Both the position numbers and the translations under genes were made by a program. This document shows positions 13,998-24,559 of a stretch of DNA of 64,000 nucleotides, piece after piece. Origin of the DNA: Promerops cafer (lineage: Eukaryota; Chordata; Aves; Passeriformes; Nectariniidae); the NCBI GenBank assembly GCA_013398275.1, contig VZSE01002880.1, positions 316,259-380,258 on the forward strand, read 5' to 3'. Positions within the stretch are counted from its first letter, which is position 1; every line of letters starts with the position of its first letter. Under the pieces are notes generated by a model that worked only from the letters and a program-made list of their open reading frames with translations, did no database searches and had not been told where the DNA came from.

Positions 13998-14377
13998 ATA
14001 CTGGGGCATCTCACAGGAGGAAAGGCTGAGAGAGCTGGGCCTGTTATCCTGGAGAGGAGAAGGCTCAGAGGGAATCCTACAGACACATATAAATACCCCG
14101 AGGGAAGGTGCAGAGAGGATGGAGCCAGGCTCTTCTCAGCAGTGCCCAGTGACAGGACCAGGGCCCTCGGGCACAACCTGAAACACAGCAGGGCCCATCT
14201 GAGCACCAGGAAACACTCCTGCAGTGTGAGGCTGCCCAGGAAGCCCTGGAGTGACCATCCCTGGAGATACTCAAAAGCCACGTGGGCAACTGGCTCCAGG
14301 TAACCCTGCTCAAGCAGGATAGTTGGACAAGATGACCTCCAGATGTCCCTTCCAATCTGAACTGTTCTGTGATTGTT
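13998..14377 (+). mobile_element. CR1 LINE, 5'-truncated 3' end
   Basis: The segment has typical CR1 3' landmarks in order: a GGAAAGGCTGAGAGAGCTGGG start, CCTGGAGAGGAGAAGGCTCA, GAGCCAGGCTCTTCTCAGCA, GCCCAGTGACAGGACCAG, CCATCCCTGGAGATACTCAA and GATGACCTCCAGATGTCCCT. It ends in the short TTCTGTGATTGTT tail that replaces poly(A) in CR1. Only the last 380 bases remain, as usual for CR1 insertions. It lies antisense to NELL1. Confidence 0.92.
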
Positions 14378-16399
14378 AGAAATACCTGTGCACTCATTTT
14401 GTCATTATAGATTCATTTAAAGACTGTTTGTGGGCAGGATCCCAGCTGGGAATGGTTGCTCATGAATAACATCTGTGCTTATGGTTAAGAGGATGTGCAT
14501 CATAAATATTTTTAGCCTGGATTAGTTTTGAAAAATTAAAAAAAAGGTCTCTCAGCCTGATAAAGAAAATCTTTGATCTAGCTGGATCCATCAGTAGTAG
14601 AACTTTTTTTAAATGGAAAAATGATAAAAGTTAAAAGCCTCTTAAGTTTGGATCAGTACCTGTGCAAAGAATAAGGAATCTGTCTTCAAATAAAAATTGA
14701 AATGTGAAATTTCAACTTAATCTTTTTGACATTACCCCACTTACAAATATATCCTCCTTTACAGACCCAAAGATGTTTAAGTTAACTTTATCAGCACTAT
14801 TATACTGACAGTAGATGTGTACCCTCCACTGTATTCCTTCATGGATCAGCAGCTTTTGAAACTTGATGTCATTTTTTCAAGTCTGGAAAATTAAACCACA
14901 TTAACTTTTGCATGTTCCCCCCTATGACAAAGTCCCTCCTTTATTCATATAACACCTTGTCCACACAGGACAGAAAACAGTGACACAGCCACAGTGTGAC
15001 TCGTCACCAATCACCCTTCATCCAGTGAGCATTCCTAACTGAGGCAGCAGACAGGCAGGTCAGATTTAGGAGGTCATGCTGGAGACTTATGGAATGAACC
15101 TCCTCCATGGAGACACACCAGCCCACAGAAACAGATGCAGGCACCCTCTTAAAAACTCTCCCCAGGCCACTGAGGTCTTGTTGAAGCACAGTTGTGGAAA
15201 GAAATTCAGCGTGTTGGGGTTTTTCTGAAGGCGTGCATCAAACATTTTTTTATGGTGTCACGCTCACAGATGCCATTTTGAATATTTATCACCACTGCCA
15301 ATTAAGATGCAAATACCAACTGCAATGTTACTGTAATGAACGCTGCCATATCATTTCCTTTTAACAATAAACAAAATACAAAAGCTGTTTGCATTATTTT
15401 ACTCATTCCTAACAACAGATATTTGATGGTTGGTGTTTGCTTTTAATCTTCCTGAATGTATTATCATACTCCTAATGATGAATATAACACTCTTATTTAG
15501 AGCACAGAGAAGTACCACAGGCATCATTCAGATCACCCTCTCTGGTTTCACTTTAACTTGAAAATACTCTTGTTCTTATTTTATACATGTACTTCCACTC
15601 CCAAATAAACATTCTATGTCATATTACAAATAACAGGTATCTTAGTCTGCCTTCCAAGGCAACGACCACGTATTTGTATACGCAGTGCTGAGCACCCCAT
15701 AGAGCTCAACAGCAACAACAGCAAAGTAATTCTGCATAACAAGCTGTTTTCACAACATCTGCAACCAGTTATTGTCCATTTCCACAAGTGAACATAAAAT
15801 TGCTACTCTACACTGAGCTCCAAGCACAACAATAACCAGATCACTGTAATCTTTTCCAATGCACATTCACCAACACTCCCCCAACGGATCTAACACAGCC
15901 TCCGTTCACCTGTGTTCTTAAATACTGTCATAGTCCAAATGCCATGAATTTGCCAAAAAACAACTCAGTCCACTCCAATACTCTGTAATTTACCTCAATT
16001 ATTAGAAGAGCTATATATAGTTTGAACAATACTAGGGGAAATATAGAGTAATTCACACAACATAACAAGAAGGTTGCTTCAAATTTTAGCAATTCGGCTG
16101 AAATAAGTAATTTGCTCAAGAGGCTATTACTTTTTTCTAAAAAAGCTCATGAAAGCAGAGGTAAGAGAAAACACTCTTCCAAATAATTTTGCCCATATTT
16201 TTCTTATCCTGCAAGGGTCATATTCCTGCCTTGTTTTCGTATTTGTGGCTTTCAGTGACTTCAAGGTCACCTTTTTCAAGACAACAGATGCCACATCTGC
16301 ATGAAGGAAGCCTAGAGAAATGCACTAACTTTTCACTGTCACTTCTGAACACCACAGATACATTTAAAATCAGGAAAGGTTTATACAACTGAAACTTAC

Positions 16400-16473
16400 T
16401 CGACATTCCCTGCAGCTCTTGGTTAATACTCGTTGACCTTCTGCTAGCACTTTGCCTCCATAGATACACTTGG
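16400..16473 (-). CDS. NELL1: NELL1 exon 8 of window: start of second VWC-like module
   Basis: A 74-bp exon encoding AKCIYGGKVLAEGQRVLTKS and CRECR. The first two bases complete Ala from exon 7, and the exon ends in phase 0 on an Arg CGA codon before GTAAGT. The acceptor is AATAACAG before 16473. The Cys pattern C...CxxC with a GGKV core is the beginning of the second VWC-like module. It is too short to be an informative ORF alone. Its identity depends on the protein match and on phase agreement with both neighbours. Confidence 0.95.
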
Positions 16474-19400
16474 CTGTTATTTGAGAGAAGAAGGAGGGAG
16501 ATTAAAAATTAATTAAATCAGTATTTAAGCAGCAAATAAATGCAAGGTGTAACACACAAGTAAAACCAGTATTCATATACACTGAAAAAATATCAATACA
16601 TTAAAACCACAACGCATTTTGCTTTCATCAGAAGTCAGTATCACATATAATTACACACAAAGTAACAAACAGTAAATTCATTTTAAGAGAAAGTAGCCTC
16701 TTTACCCAAACTAAAGAGAGGGAATATGAGCATAAACAATATGTCCTGGACTGAATAACCTATCACTCAATAGAAAATACTTTCACTACTGACACTGTGC
16801 AGAGTAGCTACAGTATTTGTGTTACTAGAGGTCCTCATGACTCACTTCAAGAACTGGAGACATTTATTAGCATCCAGTTCATAACGAGAATAATGTAAGC
16901 ACAGATTTCAATTAATTAATGTGCATTTCACACTTTTTGTGGGTGCAAAGGTAAACTCTTCAACTTGCTGGAGGACTGGCTGAACAGGTTAGATGCAGTG
17001 AATGACTGTACTGAATCAACAAACTGCAAAAATCTATTTCAGGAAAATATTCTTCAAGCACACATGAAATATGCAGAGTTTTCCCAGGAAACTGAGAACT
17101 CCTACTACAAAATTCTTGTCTGAAGTTTGCACCCTTCTGCCAAAGATAAGGGGCTCCACAAATGAACCAACAGACTGGAACACGTGATCGTGCCTCCTTC
17201 ACTTCGTGGCAAAGTCACCTAGCTTGGGACTACTGCCACCATGAAGCAGGCAACGTGCATCAGGGCCACAGCAGCAAACAGCTTGGTCAGTAATGACCAG
17301 AATTATCACAGTCCCCACGCAACTACATGTCTAAATTCCAATTCCAGAGAAGGCCAGTAAATCCATCAATTAAAGAGAACAGCTGGACTGTTATGATCTC
17401 ACACAAATCAAGCATCCACCATAAAAGCGCCCTACATTACAAACCAGATCAATGCTAAACACTGATAAAACAACTTTCTGCTGTGGCATTTCAGCTCTTT
17501 CTGCACTTGGCCAGTAAAAGTCTGACCTGTGACCCTGAAAGGAAAGCTAAAAGGTGTGAATCCTATGTTGCAACTGAACAGCTCTTTAAAGTTTTGCAGA
17601 GTCAAGCCACATGCACAGTGCAAGTGTTCAGAGTAGTCTGTTCTCAAAAGACTCACTCCATCTAGGACTGTTTTACCTAAATTTGCCTCCCGAGTGCCCA
17701 GCTAAGGGAAGCACTCACAGGTGCAAGTGTGTCCCCCTCACAGGTGATGCCAAGAGTTCCACAGCAGCAACTGTCACAGCCAGATTGATTCCCAAATTTT
17801 AAGCAGAAGAGACTGCTAGATCAATCTTCATGAACCTTCAGACATAAATTTGCTTCTAATGACTCTTTGTGAAAATGCTCATTTCTTAAAAAAAAAAAGG
17901 ATGATTTATGATTTTCAGGCTGAGTTTTCATCATCACTAAAGCATTTCAAAACAGGCTTCTTCCTTTTGGTATCCCAGTTTTCTTTGTTTTTCAAAAGCT
18001 GCCCTAGTTTTTATGCCTGACTTGTTGTGATCTCACTTCTGAAGTAAACTTCAGATGAGGAAGCTTTGTTTAAATTAGGAATCCCAGGAACTATTTTTAG
18101 GAGAATTTGAACTAGAGACATTTCCTTTTTCTTTTTGTCTGTTTTCCTGACACGACTGCTTTTAACAAAAGAATATACACACTGGAAAGCAAGTTAATGC
18201 ACGATTCAGAAAAATTATATTTAAAATTATAGTCTTTTGCCAAATATTATTTGAAATACTAACACAAGGTGGCAGGGATCAAAACTGAACTGCCTAAACC
18301 CCTTAACATATCAGACATTAGAGCTTTGTTCATTAACCCTTAGCTAAGATGGGAAAGTGTTCAATAACCCAGCCATTCAATAATCCCTACAGACAGCAAA
18401 TTACAACTGATGGTTCTATCAGAGCTAAATAGGAAAAGCACAGAGAAAATAACACCTGCAGTGCAGCTCTTTGGAAAACCTCTGCAATTACTACTATCTA
18501 CCTAGAGGTGACTAACTGTGGTCCTAGCACATCATTTTGTCAAGGAGCTGGCATTTACAATCAATTTCAATCAACTTCCATACGTCTCTTCCCATTGACT
18601 GACATGCTGAGTTCTTGCCAGAATAACGAGTCAAGTTTGTGCCAATCACTGACAAAAGGCAAGTTTGATTGTTCATCTTCCCATTACAAGTAACAGGAAC
18701 AGTTTACTCACAAGGGTATACACTAAATCTACAATTTTGTGCCTTACAATTTCTTTGTGTCAGATTTTGACTCTTGTGCATACATCCAGTTTCATGAAAG
18801 AGCTTCCTAGACTTTCAGTGTTACAAATAAAAATATTTTGAGACAAAAAAAAATACAGGCCAGCATTGCCACTTTACCACCTAAGTGCTCTGTTCATGAA
18901 CATCTTTTAGTATGCAGAATATTCATGCTGACATACAGCCAAGAGAAATGAGATTACATGAGAAACAAGAGCAAGTGCAAGATCACAGCTAAAGGATATT
19001 TGTGCACATAACTAATGAATTCAATGACTGAAGAAGGGTGACAGAATGCTAAAAAAGTGTTATTATTTTCCCTAATAAATCCTAAAATAATTCAACATCC
19101 CTGTTCTAATAAACTATTGAAAAGCTCATGTATGACGTTTACTCATCTTCCAGAACAGATCAGGGGAAAGAGAATTTGTGCTTCTTAAGGTATGACTGGC
19201 ATTAGTATACAGCTAAAATTTTCAAATATAAATTGTCTTTGTTCCTTGTACTACTAATAAAGTAACAAATATTGAATATTCCTTCCATGAACGTTACTTA
19301 ACAGCTTTCATTCCCAGGAAAAGGAACTGAAAACTGACAATAACACCAATCACAAAATTTACTTAGCTCTTCTTTCTTCTCACTAATTTATTTGGAAATT

Positions 19401-19848
19401 AATCACAGCAAACTACATCTCCACACAGTGGTATCAGGGTCTGATATTCTGTCATGTTTATTTTAAAGAACAGCGTTAAAGAACAGAAATAAAAGGCAAA
19501 AAGATAACAGCTTGATTAGTTACTCATCACAAAAGAAAGTTCAGGCTTGAGATAAGCTTGATGCTCCTCAACATCAAAGAACTGGAGCCAAGTCAGTCTT
19601 CCCAGCCCGCAACAGGATGAGTAATTTTACACTAACAACAGGCAAAAACAGTACCTCAGAAATTTGCAATGCTCCTTCATTTCTCACCAATTACTTATTT
19701 TCCTCTTAAATCACGTTCGCCACTGTGACTCACGTTACCTGGACCACCAGGACCTCTGAAAACCAGGACAAAACGTGCGGGCTGGCAGGACAAGTCTAGC
19801 TCTGCTGGGAGGGAAGGCAGAACGGCGAGGCGTGTGGGATGCACTCAC
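16474..19848 (-). other. NELL1: Intron between exons 7 and 8
   Basis: A 3.4-kb intron in which I recognise no repeat, RNA gene or coding segment. Only short A/T runs are seen. Confidence 0.75.
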
Positions 19849-19951
19849 CCTTGCACACTTTGCAGCACTGGCTTTCCACGTGCACGGGGAGGGCATCGGG
19901 AGGACATTCCAGGGGGGGACAGGACATCCTCCGGCACTCCACAACGCCGCT
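19849..19951 (-). CDS. NELL1: NELL1 exon 7 of window: second half of first VWC module
   Basis: The exon encodes SGVVECRRMSCPPLECPPDA then LPVHVESQCCKVCK. It supplies the remaining VWC1 cysteines, including the diagnostic CCxxC end. It is clearly more GC-rich than its neighbours. The acceptor is GCGCAG before 19951 and the donor is AAGG|GTGAGT. It ends on a single G that joins CC of exon 8 to make Ala. Mammalian NELL1, as I recall, has an N-C-S sequon where this copy has E-C-P, so a glycosylation site appears to be missing here. Confidence 0.95.
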
Positions 19952-20795
19952 CTGCGCAAAGGGTTTAGCGACAAAATTCAGCTGCTGCTGCTCTGATCGG
20001 TGGGTATTTTATACAATGCACTAACAACTACTTCAGTAAATCAAAGCACCATTCTGGATTATAAACCTACCCTTCAGTAGCAGATTTAATCCCACCCAAC
20101 TACGAAATGAATCAAAGTGCAGCTGAAGGTGAGCTGCTGCAGTATTTTGATGTGTATTACTGGTTTTACCCCCCATATCCAGAGTAAAATACATTAACTG
20201 GAAAACACAAGTCAAGAACAAAAGCTCTACTTTCTGTACGCTGTTCCAATCATCTTTGAGGTTTTTTAACAATCAGGCTTCTATTTTCCTGAGCAAACAA
20301 AGGCTCTCTTCAGATATTTATCAAATAATTTCAAAGATACAAGTTTTGCATACTAATTCTCCTTCTGTCCCTTGTACTTTTCAGTCTGATAAATGCTGAA
20401 AACGAACCTGCAAGTTGTTACCATGCAAGATGCAACTAAGCATCTATGAATACTATTAAGATAATGGCTCCTTTTTCAAAAAGCTACTGCAGTGAAAACA
20501 ATTCCAAACCAAATACAGACAATGCCACCCCTTCACCCCAAAACCACAAAGTCCTCACAGCTATAATTAGAACAAATAAGAAAGCATTGCCAAGGGAAAG
20601 CAGATTTTATGTATGAAGCTTACAAATAAGCAATGTCAAAATTTTATTTATTTTACCATTTCCCTCTCTATTGTCCATGCTGCCACTAGATGCATACTAA
20701 AAACATAGTAATTCTCAGAGTGAACATTATGTATTCAAAGGCCATTTTCACATTTTTATTAGATCCTATCCTTGAAACTCTTCAGAAATTCTTAC
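19952..20795 (-). other. NELL1: Intron between exons 6 and 7
   Basis: An 844-bp intron joining the two exons of VWC1. Nothing recognisable is present apart from the splice sites. Confidence 0.8.
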
Positions 20796-20930
20796 TTTGC
20801 ATGTGCAATTCCTGCAGTGATCATCTTCAACCCATGAGTCTTTGTCTCTGTAGATCAATCCATTTACTTGACAAGTCTTCTCACAATGACAGTCTTCCAA
20901 TTGACTCAGTCTTGTTTCTGCATAATTTAA
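20796..20930 (-). CDS. NELL1: NELL1 exon 6 of window: coiled-coil end and first VWC half
   Basis: This 135-bp, phase-0 exon encodes 45 residues. LNYAETRLSQLEDCHCEKTC completes the coiled coil and enters the first von Willebrand C module, and NGLIYRDKDSWVEDDHCRNC continues it before TCK. The CHCEKTC and CRNCTC clusters are the first Cys groups of the VWC fold. N-C-T is a predicted sequon. The acceptor is TTTCTATAG before 20930 and the donor is AAA|GTAAG at 20796/20795. Small changes from the mammalian sequence I recall (LED, VNGLIY, VEDD) are conservative and exposed. Confidence 0.96.
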
Positions 20931-23900
20931 CTATAGAAATGAAAGTAACTTAATGAGATTTCTGCAATTCAAACACATCATTTAAAAACACAAAAACCAG
21001 TATGCTTAGCTTTAGCCAAACCAACTTTGACTACAACCTTCAAAACACTGAACCAGGAAATCAGCAGGTATAAACTAACCCTATTCCTCAGATTTTGATG
21101 GGGTTAGTAGATGCTCATCCCCCTGTGATCAATGGAGAAACCATGCTCCTGGAGTAAACCCTGGGCTTGTGGCTCTGAACACTCCTTGCTCTTACAACAG
21201 AAATACCAGATTAATATTTAGCAGTAAATATGTGCATTCCTTCCCTGCCCGTGCAAATAACTGAAAGATGACAGGCCTCTGTTAAAAAACGCCTTTTTTC
21301 TGGTAAAATAAACACAAGAAATTAAAACTAAAAAATCAAAAATTTACATGGAAAATTTTGTGATTCATGAAAGTATTCCTGGCTACATAAACCATGATGT
21401 AAATAAACCAGATTGCCTAGTCCATAAATGAACTCAAGTGCCTGATTTTTCTTGATTTTAGTCAAAGTCAAGCTTGAACCTTTTTGACTTCCAGCAAGGA
21501 AAGACTCGGTAGAAATTTCTGTGCTGGAAGTCTTCATGTAACAAACACATCTGAATACAAAGCACACCCTAGTGGAGGCTCATAATTTACCAAAAGGAGT
21601 TATATTCCACTCAAAGAAGCACAGGAGATGCCCAGACTGAATTCAGTAGATTGTTAAAGCCACATGAATTATTTTAGCCATTACATTTAGAGGAACTAAC
21701 AGTACTCTAGCCCAGCAGTGGGAAAAGCTGCAATGTAACATAATCCTTTTCTCCTGCAGCAAATTAACATTTTAGCCAGATTCTAACACCCTGACATGCA
21801 GTGTGTCTCTATTTAAGGACACAAGATTAAATTAAATCAGCATATCTACTGGAGAGATTCAGAATTAATTCGAATTATGACAAAAATAAGTTTTAAAAGC
21901 TAGTATTTATTACTCTTTAAAAGCTATGTCTTCACAAAACACAGGTAGGAAAAGGACATAAGGGTGGTTAGCTTGCTACAAGTCATGATCAAATGCTTCT
22001 TTCACAGCACTCTGTGACAATCTGCCATAGCCAATGCTCTGCTGGACCACTCACATAGGCCCTGTGTCCCACCCTGAGCCCACCAGACTCAGGGGAGGTA
22101 CAGCCCAAGCAGCAGGGAACCTCCCTTTCCTGCTTTCATTCTGCATAACTTGCACAGCTACTACAATTACTGGAGCCTGCCACCAGTAGCTGGATGTTTC
22201 CTTCCCAGCTCTGAGTCTCCGTAATTTTAATTTCTATAAGCTGCACACACACATTCATTGCAAACAACACTTGCTCCTCTATTCAACGCCGTGATACAGC
22301 TGTAACCAAACACAGACTGAGAGACAAGCTGAAATCCTGGATCCAGTGGAGCCTAAAAGCAACAGCTAGACACCAAGCCACTTTTTCAGAACATCTTGTT
22401 CATGCTCTGCATCCCTCGGTGCAGGATCAGGAGCTAGGGATGCTCACTCCTGTACATTAGCAAGCCATCCTCTGACCACCTGCCAGGCCAAGCAGGATCT
22501 CTGCAGGCAGCTCCACAGCCCCTCAGAGCCTTGACATGCATCATCCCCACAGAATATAGTTGTATCTGCATTACTAACTCGTGGCTATTGTGGTTAGGAC
22601 TTAAAAGGCAGACACAAACCTTAATGCTTCCCTCTAGACCCTCTATTTTTAACTTGCATTTGTCTACCAAGTTAATTTCCTTTCCTGTTGCATGGATTTT
22701 GCCTAAACAACTGGAAACAACTGCAACAAAACAGTCAGTGGACTGCTGTAACAGAAAAGGAATTTGCATTGAAGGATTATGCCAGCATCACTTTATGAAA
22801 GTACAGTCTTTGCAGTACAAATTCTGTGTTGTTTGCTTCCTCTCATAAAGTACTAGCAAGCAAAAATATAATTAACATCAGAGAAAGCAAGTTACTCAGT
22901 ACACTGCATAATTGGAACTTGCTCATACCACCAGCAGGGCTCAAAATAATTGCCTCTCTTTCATAGTACAAGCAGAAAACTGAACTAAAAGCTTCACATT
23001 TTGCATTCAGATCCAGCCTGTCCAAAGCCTGTCAGCTGAGTAAGAGGATTGCCAGGATAACGCACGCACTCTCCCAAAAACAGTTTCCCCTTTCCTACTG
23101 GGAAGAGAAAGAGCATTTGAAGGCAGTGCATTAAAAATTATAATTTCTTTACACAAGCATCACTGCTACGCAAATCCTATTTTGGAAATTCCTACAGTAA
23201 CTACACAGAGTAAGGGCATCTACAGGTTGGTTGCATCTGCACTTAAACCTAAGTAATTAACATGTAAGTGCTGTTTCAAAAGAGTCAATTAACTGCCCTC
23301 TACCACAAACCAGATGGTTCATCAACAGTAACCTCAAAAAGTGTTCAGATTCTCCTTTTAACACAGATGAGGGGTTTGGTCACCTCTAAAACACAGTTTC
23401 CTATCCCAAAACTTCAGCACAGCCTTGCTGAAGGGCCTCAGCTTAACACCGAGGTTGCCTGTGGATTGTAGGAGCAGAACCTAAAGAAAATTTCCAACAT
23501 TTCAAACAAACAAAATAAATCCCCAACACTACAGATTCCCATTCATCCTATTCATGATTCAAAGCTGAGGGGGAAAAGGAGAAAGGAAAAAATCCCCAAA
23601 CCCACACACAAAACCACAGCACATCACCTGGAGCTGAATTAACTTTTACACTGATAAAAACCATTGATCAAAGGTGCTGTCAAGGTCAGCACAGTCAGCA
23701 GGTTCACAGGTATTTCATTTTGGGGCTCATTTCAGTTCCCAGGAAGGAAACTACACCAGCCTTGAAGACTTCACAAGAAAACATCTCCCCTCTGACAGCA
23801 TCACATGGTGAGGAAATTGCTGGGGGATTTCACTCTTTTGTTTCTGCATTTATCCCTCAGCATGAAAAGGGAACTCAAGCTAAGGCTTGTTACCAAAAAG

Positions 23901-24156
23901 CAGACTCTGGGTATTTTGTCACTACCTTAGAAATAATAAAGCAGACAACAGAAACATTATTAAGCTTAAAGAACAGCCATGGAGCTATATTCATAAGACT
24001 ACTGCAGACAGCAAGAAAAAAAAAAATGGCTCTACTATAAAAATTTAGAATAATTTTCATGGTATAAGGAATGGCATATAGAATAAATATTTTCATCTTT
24101 GTCTTAGGGAAGGAAAGGAAGGAAATGGGCAACTAAAAAAAAGCTGAGGTACCTAC
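20931..24156 (-). other. NELL1: Intron between exons 5 and 6
   Basis: A 3.2-kb intron with no identified mobile element. A more GC-rich patch around 22020-22550 contains small open frames on both strands with no recognisable domain, which I take as non-coding. Confidence 0.75.
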
Positions 24157-24239
24157 TTTGGCAGTCATTTTTGCCAGGAGTTCTTGCAAATCCATGATTC
24201 CTTGCACCAGACTTAAGAAATCACTGCAGGTTGGGCATG
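24157..24239 (-). CDS. NELL1: NELL1 exon 5 of window: coiled-coil segment
   Basis: The exon starts with CA completing Thr, then gives CPTCSDFLSLVQGIMDLQEL and LAKMTAK. After the CPTC motif, hydrophobic residues are spaced like heptads (F, L, V, I, L, L, L, M). This is the coiled coil through which NELL proteins oligomerise. The acceptor is TATTGAG before 24239 and the donor is AAA|GTAGGT at 24157/24156. The residues match NELL1 almost completely as I recall it, suggesting strong constraint. Only 247 bp separate it from exon 4, so the two may be recognised together by exon definition. Confidence 0.96.
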
Positions 24240-24486
24240 CTCAATAGAGAAAGATTAAAAAGAAACAGAAAAGAAGAGAAGGAAAGACACAATAACCCAT
24301 AAATAAACAACAATCCATCATACTAGATTTATCTGAACATAAAATGCAATCTGTTTATATGGAATTTCTGCCTTCTGGAAGTCAGCACATGCAAAAAATA
24401 ACAAGCCTGAAAGTATTACTTTTAAAGCAAAGAAACAATCTGCATGAAAAATCTAAAACAGAGAGAATAAAAAGATTGCTACTTAC
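24240..24486 (-). other. NELL1: 247-bp intron between exons 4 and 5
   Basis: By far the shortest intron in the window, with a GTAAG donor and a TATTGAG acceptor. It interrupts a Thr codon (A|CA), so splicing makes the N-R-T sequon. Confidence 0.9.
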
Positions 24487-24559
24487 TGCGATTCAGATTA
24501 GGACACTGTGTTATATATCCATTAGGTATAAAGATGACTTTCACATCTTGAATAACACC
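24487..24559 (-). CDS. NELL1: NELL1 exon 4 of window: end of LamG/TSPN domain
   Basis: The exon encodes 24 codons, GVIQDVKVIFIPNGYITQ followed by CPNLNR, closing the LamG/TSPN domain and starting the Cys-containing linker. The acceptor is TTTTGCAAAG, a less usual AAAG end but preceded by a good pyrimidine stretch. The donor is A|GTAAG at 24487/24486. The exon ends on a single A that joins CA of exon 5 to make Thr. This creates an N-R-T glycosylation sequon across the splice junction. The following intron is only 247 bp. Confidence 0.95.

Larger units (their letters stand above)
10228..16399 (-). other. NELL1: Intron between exons 8 and 9
   Basis: A 6.2-kb intron holding a triple short repeat (11418-11460), a partial ERV LTR (13126-13460) and a CR1 3' end (13998-14377), the last two both in + orientation, antisense to NELL1. 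The other parts are AT-rich and I could not assign them to a repeat. Confidence 0.8.

Noticed and set aside
13875..14303. 142-codon + strand frame and overlapping minus frames
   Set aside because: Lies over the CR1 3' region, which is non-coding at this end. The frame is accidental.
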